A stretch of 64,000 nt of DNA from Sclerotinia nivalis (GCA_029531795.1 JAPEIS010000006.1:496001-560000); one strand, 5' to 3'; shown: positions 23,593 to 37,206, numbered from the stretch's first letter. A program made the numbers and translations. The notes: generated by a model not told the origin, from the letters alone.

Positions 23593-25554
23593 TCATGCCC
23601 CCTTTGATCTGCTGAGCCTCTTCGCCGGCATCCAATCTGAAACGTCGCTGTCCTCGGAAGGATCATTGTCGCTGTTGCTGCTTTCGCTTTCAAGGGCTTT
23701 CTGAGATTTCTTCCTGTAAACGCGAGTTCTCTTGGCCGGGTGGCTTTGTTTGCTCGATGACTGTATTTGTCCTCGGGTGTCAACAACGATGGCGTCACTG
23801 TCTACATCCAAGATTTCTTCATCAATTTCAAACTCTGCGTCATCGTCCTCATCCATCTCAACTGCCTTTCTCTTGTTGCTCTTTGCCTTTGTGGATTTTG
23901 ATTTTTCGGCGGTTGAACTTCCGGCATCAGATGCATTTTTTCCAGGTTGCGAAAGTGCTTGTCTTCGGGTGATGTTGCCAGCGATGAAGTTTTCAAGGTG
24001 GTTCAAATGTTTGTCCAAGGAGTTTGAATTGGGACGTTTGTTGCGGACATTTTGTCGGTTAGCGGGTTCGAGCTCCAAGTGCTTGACAGTCAACTTATAG
24101 CAAAGGGTGTTCTCGTAAGTATAGGCGTTGGCAGGGTCAGTGACAGTTTGGTTGGCGCACTCTCTCTCTGCGCGGCGGACGAATTTCTGGACGATCTTTT
24201 TCATCTCGACGTGATCTCGTGTGATCGCCATCTTGTTTCGTCCCTCGGGGAGGACACGATCATCAGGCTGAACATTGAAATTGGCGCAGATGAAGGGAAA
24301 GTCGAGGAACTTCTCGAGACAGTAGAGATGAACGTGGCCTGCGTTGTGGAAAGGGTCGGTGACGACCGGATCGGACGATTGCTCATCGAACGCGACTCGG
24401 TATTGGCCTTTGAGGATGGTGCCGTTGCGGGCTGGGCAGTCTTCAAAGCGGCATTTGTCGGAGTTTTGGTGTGTGTAGCGTGCGGCGGAGTCAGATGGGA
24501 CGCTTTGAATCCAGAGTGTGAGTCCAGAGGCTTTGGTGTGTCTCTGTCCTGCGATGTTGTGACCTGGATGATTGAAGATGAACTCTTTTATCTGGCTGGC
24601 GGTGTACTTGACGTGTGGGTTCAATTCTCCGTCTGCGGTGTACCGGAAAGGAAAGACACCGGCACGATTTGGATTTCCCCAGCTTTGAGGTGGTTGTGCA
24701 AGAGGAGTGTAGTAGCTGGATGGGTCAAACGACTGGATGTTTTTGCTGCGCTTGTTCTTACCTTGTGTGGTCAAATTGGGTTTAATCCACTTCTTTCCAG
24801 GTACCTTGGTAGGTCTGACATTGAATTCTGATTCCTTTGGGTTTGGTGCTTCTTGTGTTGATTTAGATTCTTCTTCTGTGTCCGAGAGTGCAAAATGCTC
24901 TTGATACCAGTCTGATGCGACGGAGACGGCGATACCCTTACCCTTGGAGACGACTCGCTTCTTGGCTGGCGATTGATCAAGATCAAGTGGTTTAGTATTG
25001 TCGATGCCATCGACGATGACTTGATTGATCTCGTCGTCAAACTCTCTGCGTCGTTTCAACCCTTGTTGAAGTGCCTCCATAACGTTTTGGGGCAAGCGTC
25101 CAAAGGAATCGATGATATGCAATGGATAACTTGGGCTAGGGAAAGCATTCAAGATGGTGTGTCGGTAAGAGTTGGAGAACTCGAAAGGAGCAGGGAAGTG
25201 TTGGACTTGTTGCATCCTTGGAACTGTAAAACCGACTGCCGGGAATGGGTTGATGTTGCTAGTGAAACCGTTGTTTAAGAAGTGGGGGTTGACTGTTGCT
25301 TTGTTAGTAATGAGAGGAACGGGTAACTCAACTTGTGTGGGGTTTCCTTGCGTGATGCTAGCCATCCCTTGATTGGCTTGCGTGCCAATCATCTCCTCAT
25401 CCGTGTTGTTGAGGAAGTCTCCAAAGTCGAAGATTGAAGGATCAGGAATATTTTCATGGTCGTCGACTGGGAAAACAGGAGAGTGGAGGTCTGCTTGTCC
25501 GAATGTTTGATACTGGTCGTCAAGTATGAATTGATCGAAGTCAAATTCAGACAT
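23593..25554 (-). CDS. Uncharacterised fungal protein with Cys/His-containing central domain, probably nuclear
   Basis: One exon, 653 residues. I do not recognise a named family. The first 200 residues are acidic and Asn/Phe/Pro-rich (MSEFDFDQFILDDQ), like an activation region. A folded core lies at roughly residues 290-480, with PFRYTADGELNPHV, IKEFIFNHPGH, CRFEDCPARNGTI.KGQYRVAFDE and FHNAGHVHLYCLEKFLDFP. Its Cys and His spacing could bind a metal. The C-terminal third is low complexity with strong acidic runs (EMDEDDDAEFEIDEE) and basic runs suitable for nuclear import (AKSNKRKAVE, SHPAKRTRVYRKK). The architecture suggests a nuclear or chromatin-associated factor, but this is inference. 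The gene lies divergent to the CPS1-like gene. Confidence 0.8.
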   Translation of the reverse strand: MSEFDFDQFILDDQYQTFGQADLHSPVFPVDDHENIPDPSIFDFGDFLNNTDEEMIGTQANQGMASITQGNPTQVELPVPLITNKATVNPHFLNNGFTSNINPFPAVGFTVPRMQQVQHFPAPFEFSNSYRHTILNAFPSPSYPLHIIDSFGRLPQNVMEALQQGLKRRREFDDEINQVIVDGIDNTKPLDLDQSPAKKRVVSKGKGIAVSVASDWYQEHFALSDTEEESKSTQEAPNPKESEFNVRPTKVPGKKWIKPNLTTQGKNKRSKNIQSFDPSSYYTPLAQPPQSWGNPNRAGVFPFRYTADGELNPHVKYTASQIKEFIFNHPGHNIAGQRHTKASGLTLWIQSVPSDSAARYTHQNSDKCRFEDCPARNGTILKGQYRVAFDEQSSDPVVTDPFHNAGHVHLYCLEKFLDFPFICANFNVQPDDRVLPEGRNKMAITRDHVEMKKIVQKFVRRAERECANQTVTDPANAYTYENTLCYKLTVKHLELEPANRQNVRNKRPNSNSLDKHLNHLENFIAGNITRRQALSQPGKNASDAGSSTAEKSKSTKAKSNKRKAVEMDEDDDAEFEIDEEILDVDSDAIVVDTRGQIQSSSKQSHPAKRTRVYRKKSQKALESESSNSDNDPSEDSDVSDWMPAKRLSRSKGA

Positions 25555-27641
25555 GTTGTTTAATTTAGCAGCTCAGCTGTACTAAATTGGATGAAAGTCT
25601 TGTTACTTGGATTGAATGTAGTAAATGGAGTATATAATGTGTCTGGATAATCTGAAATGGCAATGCTAGTGGATTGTATAACTTAAGATTGGAAGATTGA
25701 GAAAAGAAAAGAAGACACAATAGGGATTGTCAGCAAACTTATATGCCGGAATTCATGCTTTGTTTCTTAATTTTATTGTTATTTCTTTGTATATATACGC
25801 ACAAAGGATCCGTTGAACATATCAACTACTCCACAAAGCAGTGCACATTATTCCTCCTACTCGCCAGAAAATAACAATTGGATTGAGAAAGTCAACAAAG
25901 GAAGTTGTTGTACTCTTTGTACCTTAGACACCAATAATAGAGATGAGATGATCTCCTCCAATTTCCAGCGGTAAAGACAAAAGATGATCTGCATCCCAAT
26001 CATGCCCCTTATCCTCCAACCTACCTATGTAACATGGTATGGCCAATTTTTAACACTGAAGATAGAATCAATCATCTTGAATCCAGCCCACATTGGCTAA
26101 TCCAGATGAACATTCGACTGGAACTGGAAGCATGTGATAGCCAAGTAACACTTGTATTATTTGGAGCAGAAAATACATTTCCTTGATGGAAATTATGGGC
26201 GTCTGGTGTACAAAAATGTTCTGGGAAATTTCCTAGCTGAGAGAACTTTTGAGAATTAGCTGGGATCCCCACAATGCTTGAAGTAATTAAAAATGAGGTA
26301 TGAACAACAATATCAGAAGGTCTCCAAGATAATCAACAACCAGCACGAAGCTGTTCAGAACAGGTCTGTGTATCTTGTTTGTAACATCATGTTGTTGTAC
26401 CCAAGTAGGGAATAATAGCAATTGCAGACAAAGAAGGTTTGATAAAAATAGACATACCAATGATAAAGAAGCTGCGAGCATGAAAGAATAAGTCATGAAA
26501 ATAACATCATAGCATCATAGATCGAACCATCACAATTCGAAATCAAGTTACAAGCTCTCCAATTCAAGATCGAGTAAGCTCCTTGTCATATACCAGTGTG
26601 GTAAATTAGGAAGCAGATATATGCAAAGGTGGTGCAGGAATTCCCCGCCCATTTCTTGGATAGAATGAATTCATTTCGAACATTGTAACAATCAAGGAAG
26701 TAAATAATTTAGAGATTAAATAAATTGAATAGTATGAATTAGTAGTATAAATTGAAGATTGTTGAAGATATTGATGTTGATGAAGGTTGAAAGGGAAGTT
26801 TCTGAGTAATTAAAAATTTATAGATGAAAAAAAAAAAGCTTTCAAAGGTTTATGGTCCGTGCAGCATTAGCTTGATACTCCTTCAATCACATGATGATGA
26901 AAACTTACAGAAACTTGATTGGTTCATTCTAATTAATAAGATTTTGATGGATAATTTTGGTGGGACATTTTGGTGGGACATTTTGGTGGTACAAATGCCT
27001 CTGGTTGGCTTCAGCAAAAAATGACCTCGGGATTTCCTGGTTACCATTTCTTTGTCTTGGGAAATTTAAAAAAAAAAAAAAAAACATTCTTCTACATCTA
27101 CATCTAATTGGTTATCAACAGTAATTTTGTTGCTTCGAGAAATGGAAAACCACAAATAAACTAAAATCAAAAAATACACTCCCCACTTCTTCTAAAAATA
27201 TTCCCAACTTCACTCCATACAATACTCTAACCTTACCTACGTTGAACGAACTTGACTGGCAAACTGATCGGCTATTCCTTACTCCGTATTTTCGTCCGAT
27301 ACCCCATCATACGAATGCAAACGTCGGCAGGCCGATCTATCCAGAATAGAATAGAAAATCAGGGCATGACGAATGTTGAGCATCTAATAAATCCCCCATT
27401 CATCAGTATGCTTCTACTGAACAAGTAATACTGATTTCGATTTCGAGTAACCAACCATCGCTTGCGTTTTGCATCTTCTACCTACTTTCCATCCTTCTTT
27501 TGCTCAAGCTTCCAGCTTCAAGCCTCATGTTTTTATCCACTTACCATACTTTAATCACTCCTTGAAAACATTAATTTGTGACTTTCTTAAGAAAGGGTGC
27601 CCTCATTTGCTCATATTCCCTCATACCAAGTCGCACCGAAC
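25555..27641. other. Long divergent promoter region
   Basis: About 2 kb between two divergent genes. It is AT-rich with A-tracts (for example near 27067-27084) and no supportable open frame. It probably holds the long 5' regions of both genes. Confidence 0.55.
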
Positions 27642-30600
27642 ATGGAGGAGAATAATCCGGAGTTGCAGGCAAAGCTGCAGGAATTAGAACATGAGCTGGA
27701 GGTTAGTTATGGTGTTCCCAACGACGGGATTTGTTTTAGCTGCGTCGCGTATGCTCTTGTGCCAAATACATGCAGGGTGACATTGTCCGGGGTAGATTAG
27801 ATGGTTTCCAGTGCCAAATTGCTGATACAACTTTTGCTTTAGGAAGGGGACATTACGGAGAAGGGGTACGTTTGCTCAATGCTATGCTAAAAGCATTCGA
27901 CATCTCATGTGACATATCAGTTCTGATTTCTCGAACACAGATATCAAAAGCGACGCACATTCTTACTTTCACAATACTCGGGCGCCGCACCGATTGCCGC
28001 AGAGCTGACAGGGTTGCGCGTGCATGCTCCTGATGACAGCATACATCCCTCGAATGATGGTTCGCGCTCTGCATCTCTTGCAGCCCTCAATTCGAACTCA
28101 AGAACTGCAAGTGGGAGTTACCTCTCGCAAAACTACGGCGCATCTCAAATTCCCGGTCGAACCACTACAATGGCTAGTGATACAGGAAGTTTCGGAGCCA
28201 ATAGAGCACAAGATGGGCGAACATTTTCATATGCTGGCAGACCTCAGGATTTAAGGCTGGCAGTACATAATCCCACCACCCAGCGTCATAGCTCTTATAG
28301 TCAGACTTCATCATATCAACCTGGCTCCCCAGGAACCGGAGACTATCAGCAAGATCGTCCAAATGAGCCAAGTATGAGATTGGGGTCGATGGCTTCTAGC
28401 ACAAATTATGCTTTTAATCCGGCACATCAAAGTGGCTATATGGAACATCCGGGAGACGTCTACGATCGGAATCATGCAGAAATGATGATGGACTCCCACG
28501 GCACCATGCTTGGGGAGTCTCAGCAAGGATATTTCTCAGACTTTGCCGGACAACAAGGATATGAGAATAATGGACCAAATTCATATGGTGGTGGGCCACA
28601 TCGATATTCTTCTAGTGATGCATTCTCTCCAACAGCGGCAATGGCGCCGCCGATGCTGACCACCAGCGACTTACCTCCTCCCGCTGCCCTAGAGTATCAA
28701 ATGCCCCTGGAGCCTCGAGATGTCCCATTCGCCGTCTACGATCCACATGACAAAAATACCCCTATGTCTAAATTCGATAATATTGCGGCTGTTTTGAGGC
28801 ATCGGGGTAGCGCAAGAGCAAAGATGCCAGCGTACTGGGTATTAGACAATAAAGGAAAAGAAATTGCTTCTATTACTTGGGAGAAACTTACTAGTCGAGC
28901 TGAAAAAGTTGCGCAAGTAATTAGAGATAAAAGTTCTCTCTATAGAGGTGATCGAGTCGCGTTGATATATCGCGAATCCGAAATTATCGAATTTGCCATC
29001 GCTTTACTTGGATGTTTCATTGCTGGAGTGGTGGCAGTTCCTATTAATGATCTCGACGATTATGCAAAACTTAATACGATTTTGACCTCTACACAAGCAC
29101 ATCTTGCACTCACCACCGACAACAATTTGAAAACTTTCCAGCGAGATATCACGAGCCAGAAGCTAAATTGGCCAAGGGGAGTAGAATGGTGGAAGACAAA
29201 TGAGTTTGGTAGTTGGCATCCAAAGAAAAAGGATGATGTACCACCTTTGACGGTACCAGATTTAGCTTATATTGAATTTTCACGAGCTCCTACAGGCGAT
29301 CTCCGTGGTGTAGTAATGAGCCACCGAACAATCATGCATCAAATGGCATGTCTCAGTGCTATCATATCTACAGTGCCGTCTGGTGGACGTGGTGATACTT
29401 TCAATCCTGAACTAAGAGATAAAAGCGGAAGGTTGATGGCTGGCGGTAGCAGTCGTGGCGAGATCTTACTCTCTTATTTAGACCCACGGCAAGGAATTGG
29501 TATGATTTTGGGAGTCCTATTGACAGTATATGGTGGCCACACAACTGTCTGGCTTGAAAGTAAGGCTGTTGAGACACCTGGTCTTTATGCCCACCTCATT
29601 ACAAAATACAGGGCAACTCTCATGGTGGCCGATTACCCAGGCTTGAAGAGGGCAGCTTATAACTACCAGCAAGATCCGATGACTACGCGAAATTTCAAAA
29701 AGGGAATGGAACCAAACTTTCAAAATGTTAGATTGTGCCTAATAGATACTCTTACAGTCGATAGCGAGTTCCACGAGGTGCTAGCAGATCGATGGTTACG
29801 GCCCATGCGAAATCCTCGTGCGCGGGAATTGGTTGCTCCTATGTTATGTCTACCGGAACATGGTGGTATGGTGATTAGTATGCGAGATTGGTTGGGTGGC
29901 GAAGAACGTATGGGATGTCCCTTGAAACTGGACATTGGATCAGATGGCAATTCTATCGAGGAGAAGTCCGAAAAGGAAAAGTCATCTGGTAATGGGTTTG
30001 GAAGCCTCATAGGAGGCGGAACAGTAGCTCCAGCTGAACAAAAAGGAAGAACAGAACTAAGTGAAGTTCTCCTGGATCGAGAAGCACTCAAAACCAATGA
30101 AGTTGTTGTGGTCGCTATTGGTGAGGAAGCGCGTAAGAAAGCCAGTAGCGAACCAGGAACGGTGCGTTGTGGTGCTTTTGGTTTTCCAATACCTGATGCT
30201 ACTTTAGCGGTAGTGGATCCAGAAACTGGTCTTCTAGCATCCCCACATTCCGTAGGTGAAATCTGGGTAGACTCTCCATCTCTATCAGGGGGGTTCTGGG
30301 CCTTGCCGAAACATACTGAGCAAATTTTCCATGCTCGACCATATAAATTTGAGCAAGGAGACCCGACTCCAATGATGGTAGAGCCAGAGTTTCTTCGTAC
30401 AGGTCTTCTTGGAACAGTGATCGAGGGCAAGATTTTCGTCCTTGGCCTGTATGAAGATCGTCTCCGCCAAAAGGTTGAATGGGTCGAGCATGGCCACGAA
30501 GTCGCAGAACACCGATACTTCTTTGTACAACACATAATAGTGAGTATCATGAAGAATGTACCCAAGATTTACGACTGCTCCGCATTTGATGTTTTTGTCA

Positions 30601-33534
30601 ATGATGAGCATCTTCCGATAGTTCTGTTGGAATCACCTTCCGCATCAACAGCACCTGCTGCCTCTGGTGGACCTCCACGTCAACTGGATACTGCGCTTCT
30701 AGATTCCTTGTCAGAGCGATGTATGGAAGTATTGATGCAAGAACATCATCTAAGAGTCTATTGTGTGATGATTACAGCACCAAATACTCTCCCGAAAGTC
30801 CTAAAATGTGGCCGAAGAGAGATTGGTAATATGCTATGCCGTCGCGAGTTTGATCTTGGCAATCTTCCTTGTGTGCATGTAAAATTCGGTGTCGAACGAG
30901 CTGTACTTAATTTACCTATTGGTGTGGATCCTATTGGAGGCATATGGTCACCGCTTGCTGCTCAAGCTCGTGAAGATATATTATCTCCTGGCGACAAGCA
31001 ATATTCCGGAATTGATCGTCGCGAAGTGGTAATTGATGATCGAACTTCTACACCTCTAAACAACTTCCTAAGCATAGTTGACTTATTACAATGGCGCGTG
31101 GCACGACAAGCTGACGAACTATCCTACTGCACTATAGACGGACGAGGTAAAGAAGGAAAAGGAATCACCTGGAAAAAATTCGACACGAAAGTTGCTGCTG
31201 TGGCTATGTATCTTAAGAATAAGGTCAAGATAAGGCATGGCGACCATCTGATCCTCATGTATACGCATTCAGAAGATTTTGTGTATGCAACGCACGCATG
31301 TTTTTGCTTAGGAGCAACGGCTATACCCATGGCTCCTCTTGATCAGAATCGCCTGAACGAAGATGCACCCGCATTCCTACATATGGTTTCCGATTACCAT
31401 GTGAAGGCTGTTTTGGTTAATCAAGACGTCGACAACCTAATGAAACAAAAAACAGTTTCACAACATCTTAAACAATCGGCACAAATCCTGAAGGTATTGG
31501 TGCCGAGCATATATAATACTTCGAAGCCACCTAAGCAAAACAATGGTTGCAGAGATCTTGGCCTTACGATGCTACCAGGTTGGGTTCAGCCAGGATACCC
31601 TGCTCTTGTTTGGACATATTGGACCCCTGATCAACGTAGGATCGCTGTACAACTAGGTCATGATACCATCATGGGTATGTGCAAGGTGCAGAAGGAGACT
31701 TGTCAAATGACAAGCTCGAGGCCTGTTCTAGGTTGCGTGAGAAGTACCACTGGTCTGGGTTTCATCCACAGTGTTCTTATGGGTATATTCGTTGGGGCCC
31801 CAACTTACTTGGTTTCTCCCGTCGAATTCGCACAAAATCCAGTATCACTTTTCCTAACTTTATCGAGGTACAAGATCAAGGATACTTATGCCACACCTCA
31901 AATGCTCGACCATGCAATGGCCGTCATGCCAGGCAAGGGATTCACTCTTCACGAATTGAAAAACCTGATGATTTCAGCCGAAGGAAGACCTAGAGTTGAT
32001 GTTTTCCAAAAAGTACGTCTCCATTTTGCCGCGACTGGTCTTGATCGCACTGCTATCAATACGGTATATTCGCACGTTTTGAACCCGATGATTGCATCTC
32101 GCTCATATATGTGTATTGAACCAATTGAGCTGTGGCTAGATACTCAAGCTTTACGCCGGGGTATGGTATATCCTGTCGATCCAGAATCAAACCCGAAAGC
32201 ACTCATAGTTCAAGATTCCGGCATGGTTCCTGTGTCAACTCAAATAGCTATTGTTAATCCAGAAAGCCGTTGTCTTTGCCACGAAGGTGAATATGGTGAA
32301 ATTTGGGTCGAGTCAGAGGCATGCGTCAGAGCATTCTATGGATCGAAAGATGCTTTCGATTTCGAAAGATTTGATGGGCGTACTGTTGATGGTGATCCAA
32401 ATGTACAATACGTCCGCACAGGAGATTTAGGTTTTCTACATACCGTTAGTCGACCTATAGGGCCAGGTGGTGCGCTAGTCGAGATGCAAGTACTGTTCGT
32501 TCTAGGAAGTGTTGGGGAAACATTCGAAATAAACGGCCTTAGTCATTTCCCAATGGATATCGAAAGTTCAGTGGAGAAATGTCATCGTAACATTGTCCCT
32601 GGAGGATCGTAAGTTTTTCCCTGTTGATTTCTTGGAGCTATTGAGGCTAATAATATTTAGTGCCGTATTTCAAGCCGGCGGACTTATCGTTGTATTGGTG
32701 GAAGTAGGAAGGAAATCATACCTTGCCTCTATTGTACCAGTTATCGTGAACGCCATTCTAAATGAACATCAAATCGTCGTTGACATCGTTGCTTTTGTTA
32801 ATAAGGGTGATTTCCCTAGGTCCCGACTTGGGGAAAAGCAACGGGGCAAAATTCTTGCTACCTGGGTCACACGAAAAATGCGTACAATGGCACAATTTGG
32901 TATCCGAGACGCCGAAGGGGGTCTCTCAGACGTTACAGAGACCATGGAGCCACGCAGCGGTATTCCTAGTGTTCGTAATGGCAGCGTCATCGCGAGCAGC
33001 CTCCGCAATGTTGAGCCTGCTCCTCAAATCGTTGAGGAACAGGAACGCGAGCGTCAACGTGCGGTTTCGCAACATAGTTTCGCACCCATCCCGGCTGGCA
33101 TATCTGAAATGCCAGCAGATAATTATGATGCACCTTCAATGCGATCATCGAATGAAGCAAATTTCAGCATGAGACACAATGATAACACACCTCCTGCAAA
33201 TCCACAACAAGATCATTTCGAACCAAGCAGCAATTTCTATGGTGGACAAATCAATTTCGATAATCCACATTCTGATTTTGTGGTTCCAGGGTTTGGTCCT
33301 AATCCAGGTGAAACCCCGATGATAAGCCCGAAACCGGGAATGGACATGGATATGGGTACTCGACATGGCGTCCACAACGTCAATGGAGATGATCAATGGA
33401 GTTTGCCGGGTCAGCAGCAGCAGCAGCAACAGCAAGAGGGACCTAGGAGCGGAGGAGGGCTGAGAGTGCATAATATGGATGATGATGACGATTGGAAGGA
33501 AACTCTGATGCACTATAATCGAGCTAATCAATAA
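27642..33534 (+). CDS. CPS1: CPS1/DIP2-type protein with two AMP-binding domains
   Basis: Four exons, 27642-27701, 27843-27865 (a 23-bp micro-exon), 27941-32608 and 32661-33534, give 1,874 residues. Residues about 5-60 form the DMAP1-binding region (LQELEHELEEGDITEKGYQK). Two tandem adenylate-forming domains lie at roughly 300-850 and 1070-1640. Their ATP loops are degenerate (EFSRAPTGDLRG, and VWTYWTPDQRR in the second), as known for this family. The DIP2-like end EVGRKSYLASIVPVIVNAIL follows, then a disordered tail with polyglutamine near 33411-33433. CPS1 of Cochliobolus is a conserved virulence-related factor. Animal and yeast DIP2/Cmr2 relatives act in lipid metabolism, on fatty acyl or diacylglycerol species. 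The micro-exon choice restores the family sequence exactly across both junctions. Confidence 0.92.
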
Positions 33535-34677
33535 AGATATTGGGGAGCGGGCGCTGGCCGTGCTGTATGTGAGTTTATATAGGGAGAAGAGGGATAGAGA
33601 GGCGAGGGGGAAGGAGTGGAAAGAAAGCATGATTTTAGAAAGAGAGAGGGGGGGGGAAGAGAGAGGAAGAGATGAAAGATGGATACTAGGGATTTAACAC
33701 CCTCATGAACATTTTCTTTTATTGGCAACATCCCAAACTTGGAGTGTATTGCATGAATTGATAGGCATTTGGGAAGGGCGAAATCGTTGATGGAGCGCAG
33801 CGCGTGGCGCCTTGTTTATGATACAAATAAAAGTATTGTTATCACGGCACTTACCAAAAACTTGTAGATGAAATAAGACCAGACTATTATGATTTTAATT
33901 CAGAGTAGTCGGTGATGGCATCTTGCATATTATGTATCAAATAGCTGCAGTAGTGTATTTACGGTGATCCCGAGGCCAGGTTCTCGGGTTTCCCGAATGA
34001 TCTTTTGATGGAATGGGTTTCGATGCCCCCCAACAGATATTATAAGAATAGAACCCCCATTTATTACAAATGTATGATCCGGTCAAAAATATATAAGGTG
34101 CAGAATTAAGATCCAAATATAATGTAATCAATTCCCCCCAAAACCGCCCCGATACCAAAAACGGTATCACGTGGAACCTGCCGTTTGCAATCCGTTTCTG
34201 GAAACCCAAGACCAAGAACAAAGGATCCTTCAAGGAAAGTCAAAAACACAATTGGTTCGAGGACACATCGAAGACAAAGCACAAAGGACATTGGAATGTT
34301 CCAATGCAGCGGGGGTATTTCGTTCGAGTCAAAGTTAATTGGGGACAAAGAGCAGAGGAAAAGAGAAAGGGAAAAGGAAAGGGAAAAAGGTTAAAAGGGC
34401 GAGCGAGACACAATTGGAACTCCTGCACACAACATACGGTAGTTTTTTGCTGTACGCTGAGAACACGAGGGCAAGACTCGGTACGATATCTTACGCGGAA
34501 AGCTTGCTGCAGAGGGATATATATTCTATTATTTTATTTTGTTTTAGTTTTATTGAAAGACTGAAATTGGAATTGGGAATTGGGAATTGGAATTGCATCT
34601 GGAAGTGGTTTTTCTAGATAGGAAGTTTTATATAAATTTTTAGGGGAGAGGAAGAGGAATACAGGCAAGTGGGAAAG
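33535..34677. other. Intergenic region
   Basis: The 3' region of the CPS1-like gene, including a GA-rich stretch at about 33580-33680, followed by the promoter and 5' leader of the phosphodiesterase gene. No further gene is supported. Confidence 0.55.
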
Positions 34678-36795
34678 ATGGCGGATGATACACAAAGTGA
34701 GGATGGAAAGGGGAAGGGCGATTCTTTACAGGTTATTGTCTTGGTGAGTGAGTTTTTTCTGAATGTCCATATGTTCAGTTGTTTACTGTGTTTGTCGTTT
34801 GCTTTTATTTCTTTGGCTTTGAGTCTGCGAAGCGGGAAACTGCATGGAGAGAATGTCAAGTGCGTGTGAGGGGTCGTACGTCATTATATGCAGTTGGTTT
34901 TTGTTGTGGATTTCTCTTTGCGTTTGATTTATGGTTTGATGGATTGAATGGCTCTGTTTGGATGCTTGGGCATGCTTAAGTCTGGGTATTTTCCGATTAG
35001 GGAAATTCGGCAAAAGTCACGTGGGAGGTACTGCATTGGATGGAAAAGATGTCTTCGTGAACATGAGGAGGATGAATGTTTATTTTGTTTTTTGAACTGG
35101 AAAGTCTGGCGGATTTGATGTAAATATCTTTGTTTGAGTCGGGAATCCGCATCTACTATCAATCATTGCACTTTAAAGTCATTCCACTCATTTTTACGAT
35201 ATGAAACATCTGCGGGAAAATTTCTAACAACTACTTCGATAGGGATCCGGTGGAGGGCCTTTGGAAGACAACTGTACTGCGTTCTTGGTACGATCAATAG
35301 CACAAGGATGGACTAGAGGTTCCGTCCTCGCAGTAGATGCCGGAGTACATCTATCAGCCATTCAAACTCTCCTCCAACAATATCATCCACTACCACCCGA
35401 ACGACCACACGTACTCCAAGACGGACTTTTAGCAGGATTAGAACTGCCTTATAGATCCGTCGGCGCAAATACTGCTCACATAGCACGTAATTTAATCGGT
35501 GCTCACCTCATCACTCATCCACACATCGATCATATCGCGGGTGGGGTGGTCAGCACCGCAAGTCCTAGTTCTAAACCGAGGAGAATTGCCGGGTTGGCTA
35601 GTACGATTGAGGCGTTGAAGCAACATGTTTTTAATGATGTTATTTGGCCGAATTTGACGGATGAGAATGGTGGGGTGGGATTGGTGACTTTTATGAGGTT
35701 GATGTCGGGGGGTTCGTCGCTTTTGGGTGATGGAGTGACGAAGGGGTATATGGAGGTTGTGGAGGGACTTGGTGTGAAGTCTTGGGCTGTTAGTCATGGA
35801 CTTTGTCTTAAGCAATTTCCTTGTATGTATTGCCCTGTTATATATATGTTTTTATCTTGGAAAGGTCTGGGGTTGGGATTGGATCTCGGTCTTGTCGAAG
35901 CAGATATCTATCTGAAACACTTTCTCTTCTACCTTTTACATGTACATCGTACTAACAAACCTCTCAATCCCCAGATCAGTCATTAAATAACCCCACAGCT
36001 GAAACCGGCCTTGCCCGATCCCCCTCCAGAAGAGCCAACCCCCAATCCAGTCGCGGCCACCCCTCACCACCCCTCATCGCAGACGCCATGAACACCGCAA
36101 CCGAAAACCTCGGCATGAACTTCCCCTCCCCAGCCGTTGATCCCTTTCGCGTCTACACCAGCTCCGCATTTTTCATCCACGACATAGCCAGCAGTCACGA
36201 AATCCTCATATGGGGCGACGTAGAACCCGATTCCCTTTCCGCCTTCCCACGCAATAAACAAGTGTGGCAAGACGCTGCTCCCAAAATCGCAGCCGGAACC
36301 CTCAAAGGCATATTCATCGAATGTTCCTACGACGACAGCCGCAGCGCCGAAATGTTATTCGGACACCTAACCCCACGCTACCTCATCGAAGAGCTAAAAG
36401 TGCTCGCGGCCGAAGTCGATAAATTCCGCGGGGAACTCTCTCCTCGGCGACGCCCTCGCGACCGTTTCATCACACAGGGACGAGTTTCCGGTCCCGACCC
36501 TAGTAGTCGGTTGGACTACCTCCGGAGATCTATCGCCAGTCGCGAGAGAGATAGGATTGCCGGTGCGCGTCAGTCGTTGGCGACGTCGGCTAATTATATC
36601 TTTTCGCATCGGAAGGGGTCGAATGTGGGGTCGCTGGATGGGGTCAAGGTTGTTATTATTCATGTGAAGGATACGTTGGATGATAAGGAGGATCCGAAGG
36701 AGGTTATTCTGCGGGAGTTGGGGAACCATGAGGAGGAGCTTAACTTGGGGTGTGAGTTTGTGGTTAGTGAGAAGGGCATGAGTGTTTGTTTGTGA
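34678..36795 (+). CDS. PDE1: Low-affinity (class II) 3',5'-cyclic-nucleotide phosphodiesterase
   Basis: Three exons, 34678-34743, 35243-35822 and 35975-36795, give 488 residues. The first intron is unusually long (499 bp). Splicing restores the family start LQVIVLGSGGGPLEDN. The metal-binding signature THPHIDHIAG of class II phosphodiesterases (metallo-beta-lactamase-like fold) lies at residues 113-122. Further marks are VKSWAVSHG, SSAFFIHDIASSHEILIWGD, LKGIFIECSYDDSRS, FGHLTPRYLIEEL and the end LGCEFVVSEKGMSVCL. A Pro/Ser-rich insert of about 40 residues and an Arg-rich insert interrupt the core, as is common in filamentous fungi. It hydrolyses cAMP and so tempers PKA signalling. The ATG at 34678 is the first in frame. 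Confidence 0.93.
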
Positions 36796-37206
36796 ATTGT
36801 TTTTTGGTTTTGGTTTTGGTGCTGTGGTTCTGGTTTAGGAGGTGGATGGTTGGAGTTTTTTTATGCAAAGGGCATTTACTTGATTGGGTGGGGGTATAGG
36901 TATAGGTTATTGTTTGGGAGGAGGGTTGTGGATTTGTATCTTGGTGGGAGGCTCTCATTGGGGATATGTATCATGGGAGGGCGGCTGGCTGGCTATATTC
37001 GGCAAAAGTCTCACGACATGGTATATAGGTGTAGGTGTAAGAGGTAAGAGGTTTGCAATGGGTTAGTTTATGTATTTGCAGTGTGGTATTATATACAGTA
37101 GTAGCTCTGATATATCTACAATCTTTTCTATCTCATCTGAAATTCTATGGTTTCCATGAAACCATCTAAAAATCTATGACTCCTCCAACAGCATAGACTC
37201 ACCACC
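36796..37206. other. Convergent 3' region
   Basis: The space between the convergent phosphodiesterase (+) and flavin-reductase-like (-) genes. It is GT-rich on the left and AT-rich on the right, with no gene. Confidence 0.6.

Noticed and set aside
24052..24831. Plus-strand 259-residue open frame
   Set aside because: Antisense to the 653-residue protein; Cys/Val/Gly-rich composition and no domain indicate a shadow.
27770..28033. Open frame with MQGDIV as the start of the CPS1-like protein
   Set aside because: The GDI match is coincidental; the 23-bp exon at 27843 gives the exact family sequence and frame.
29720..30565. Minus-strand 281-residue open frame
   Set aside because: Antisense to the first AMP-binding domain of the CPS1-like protein; Ser/Arg-rich shadow.
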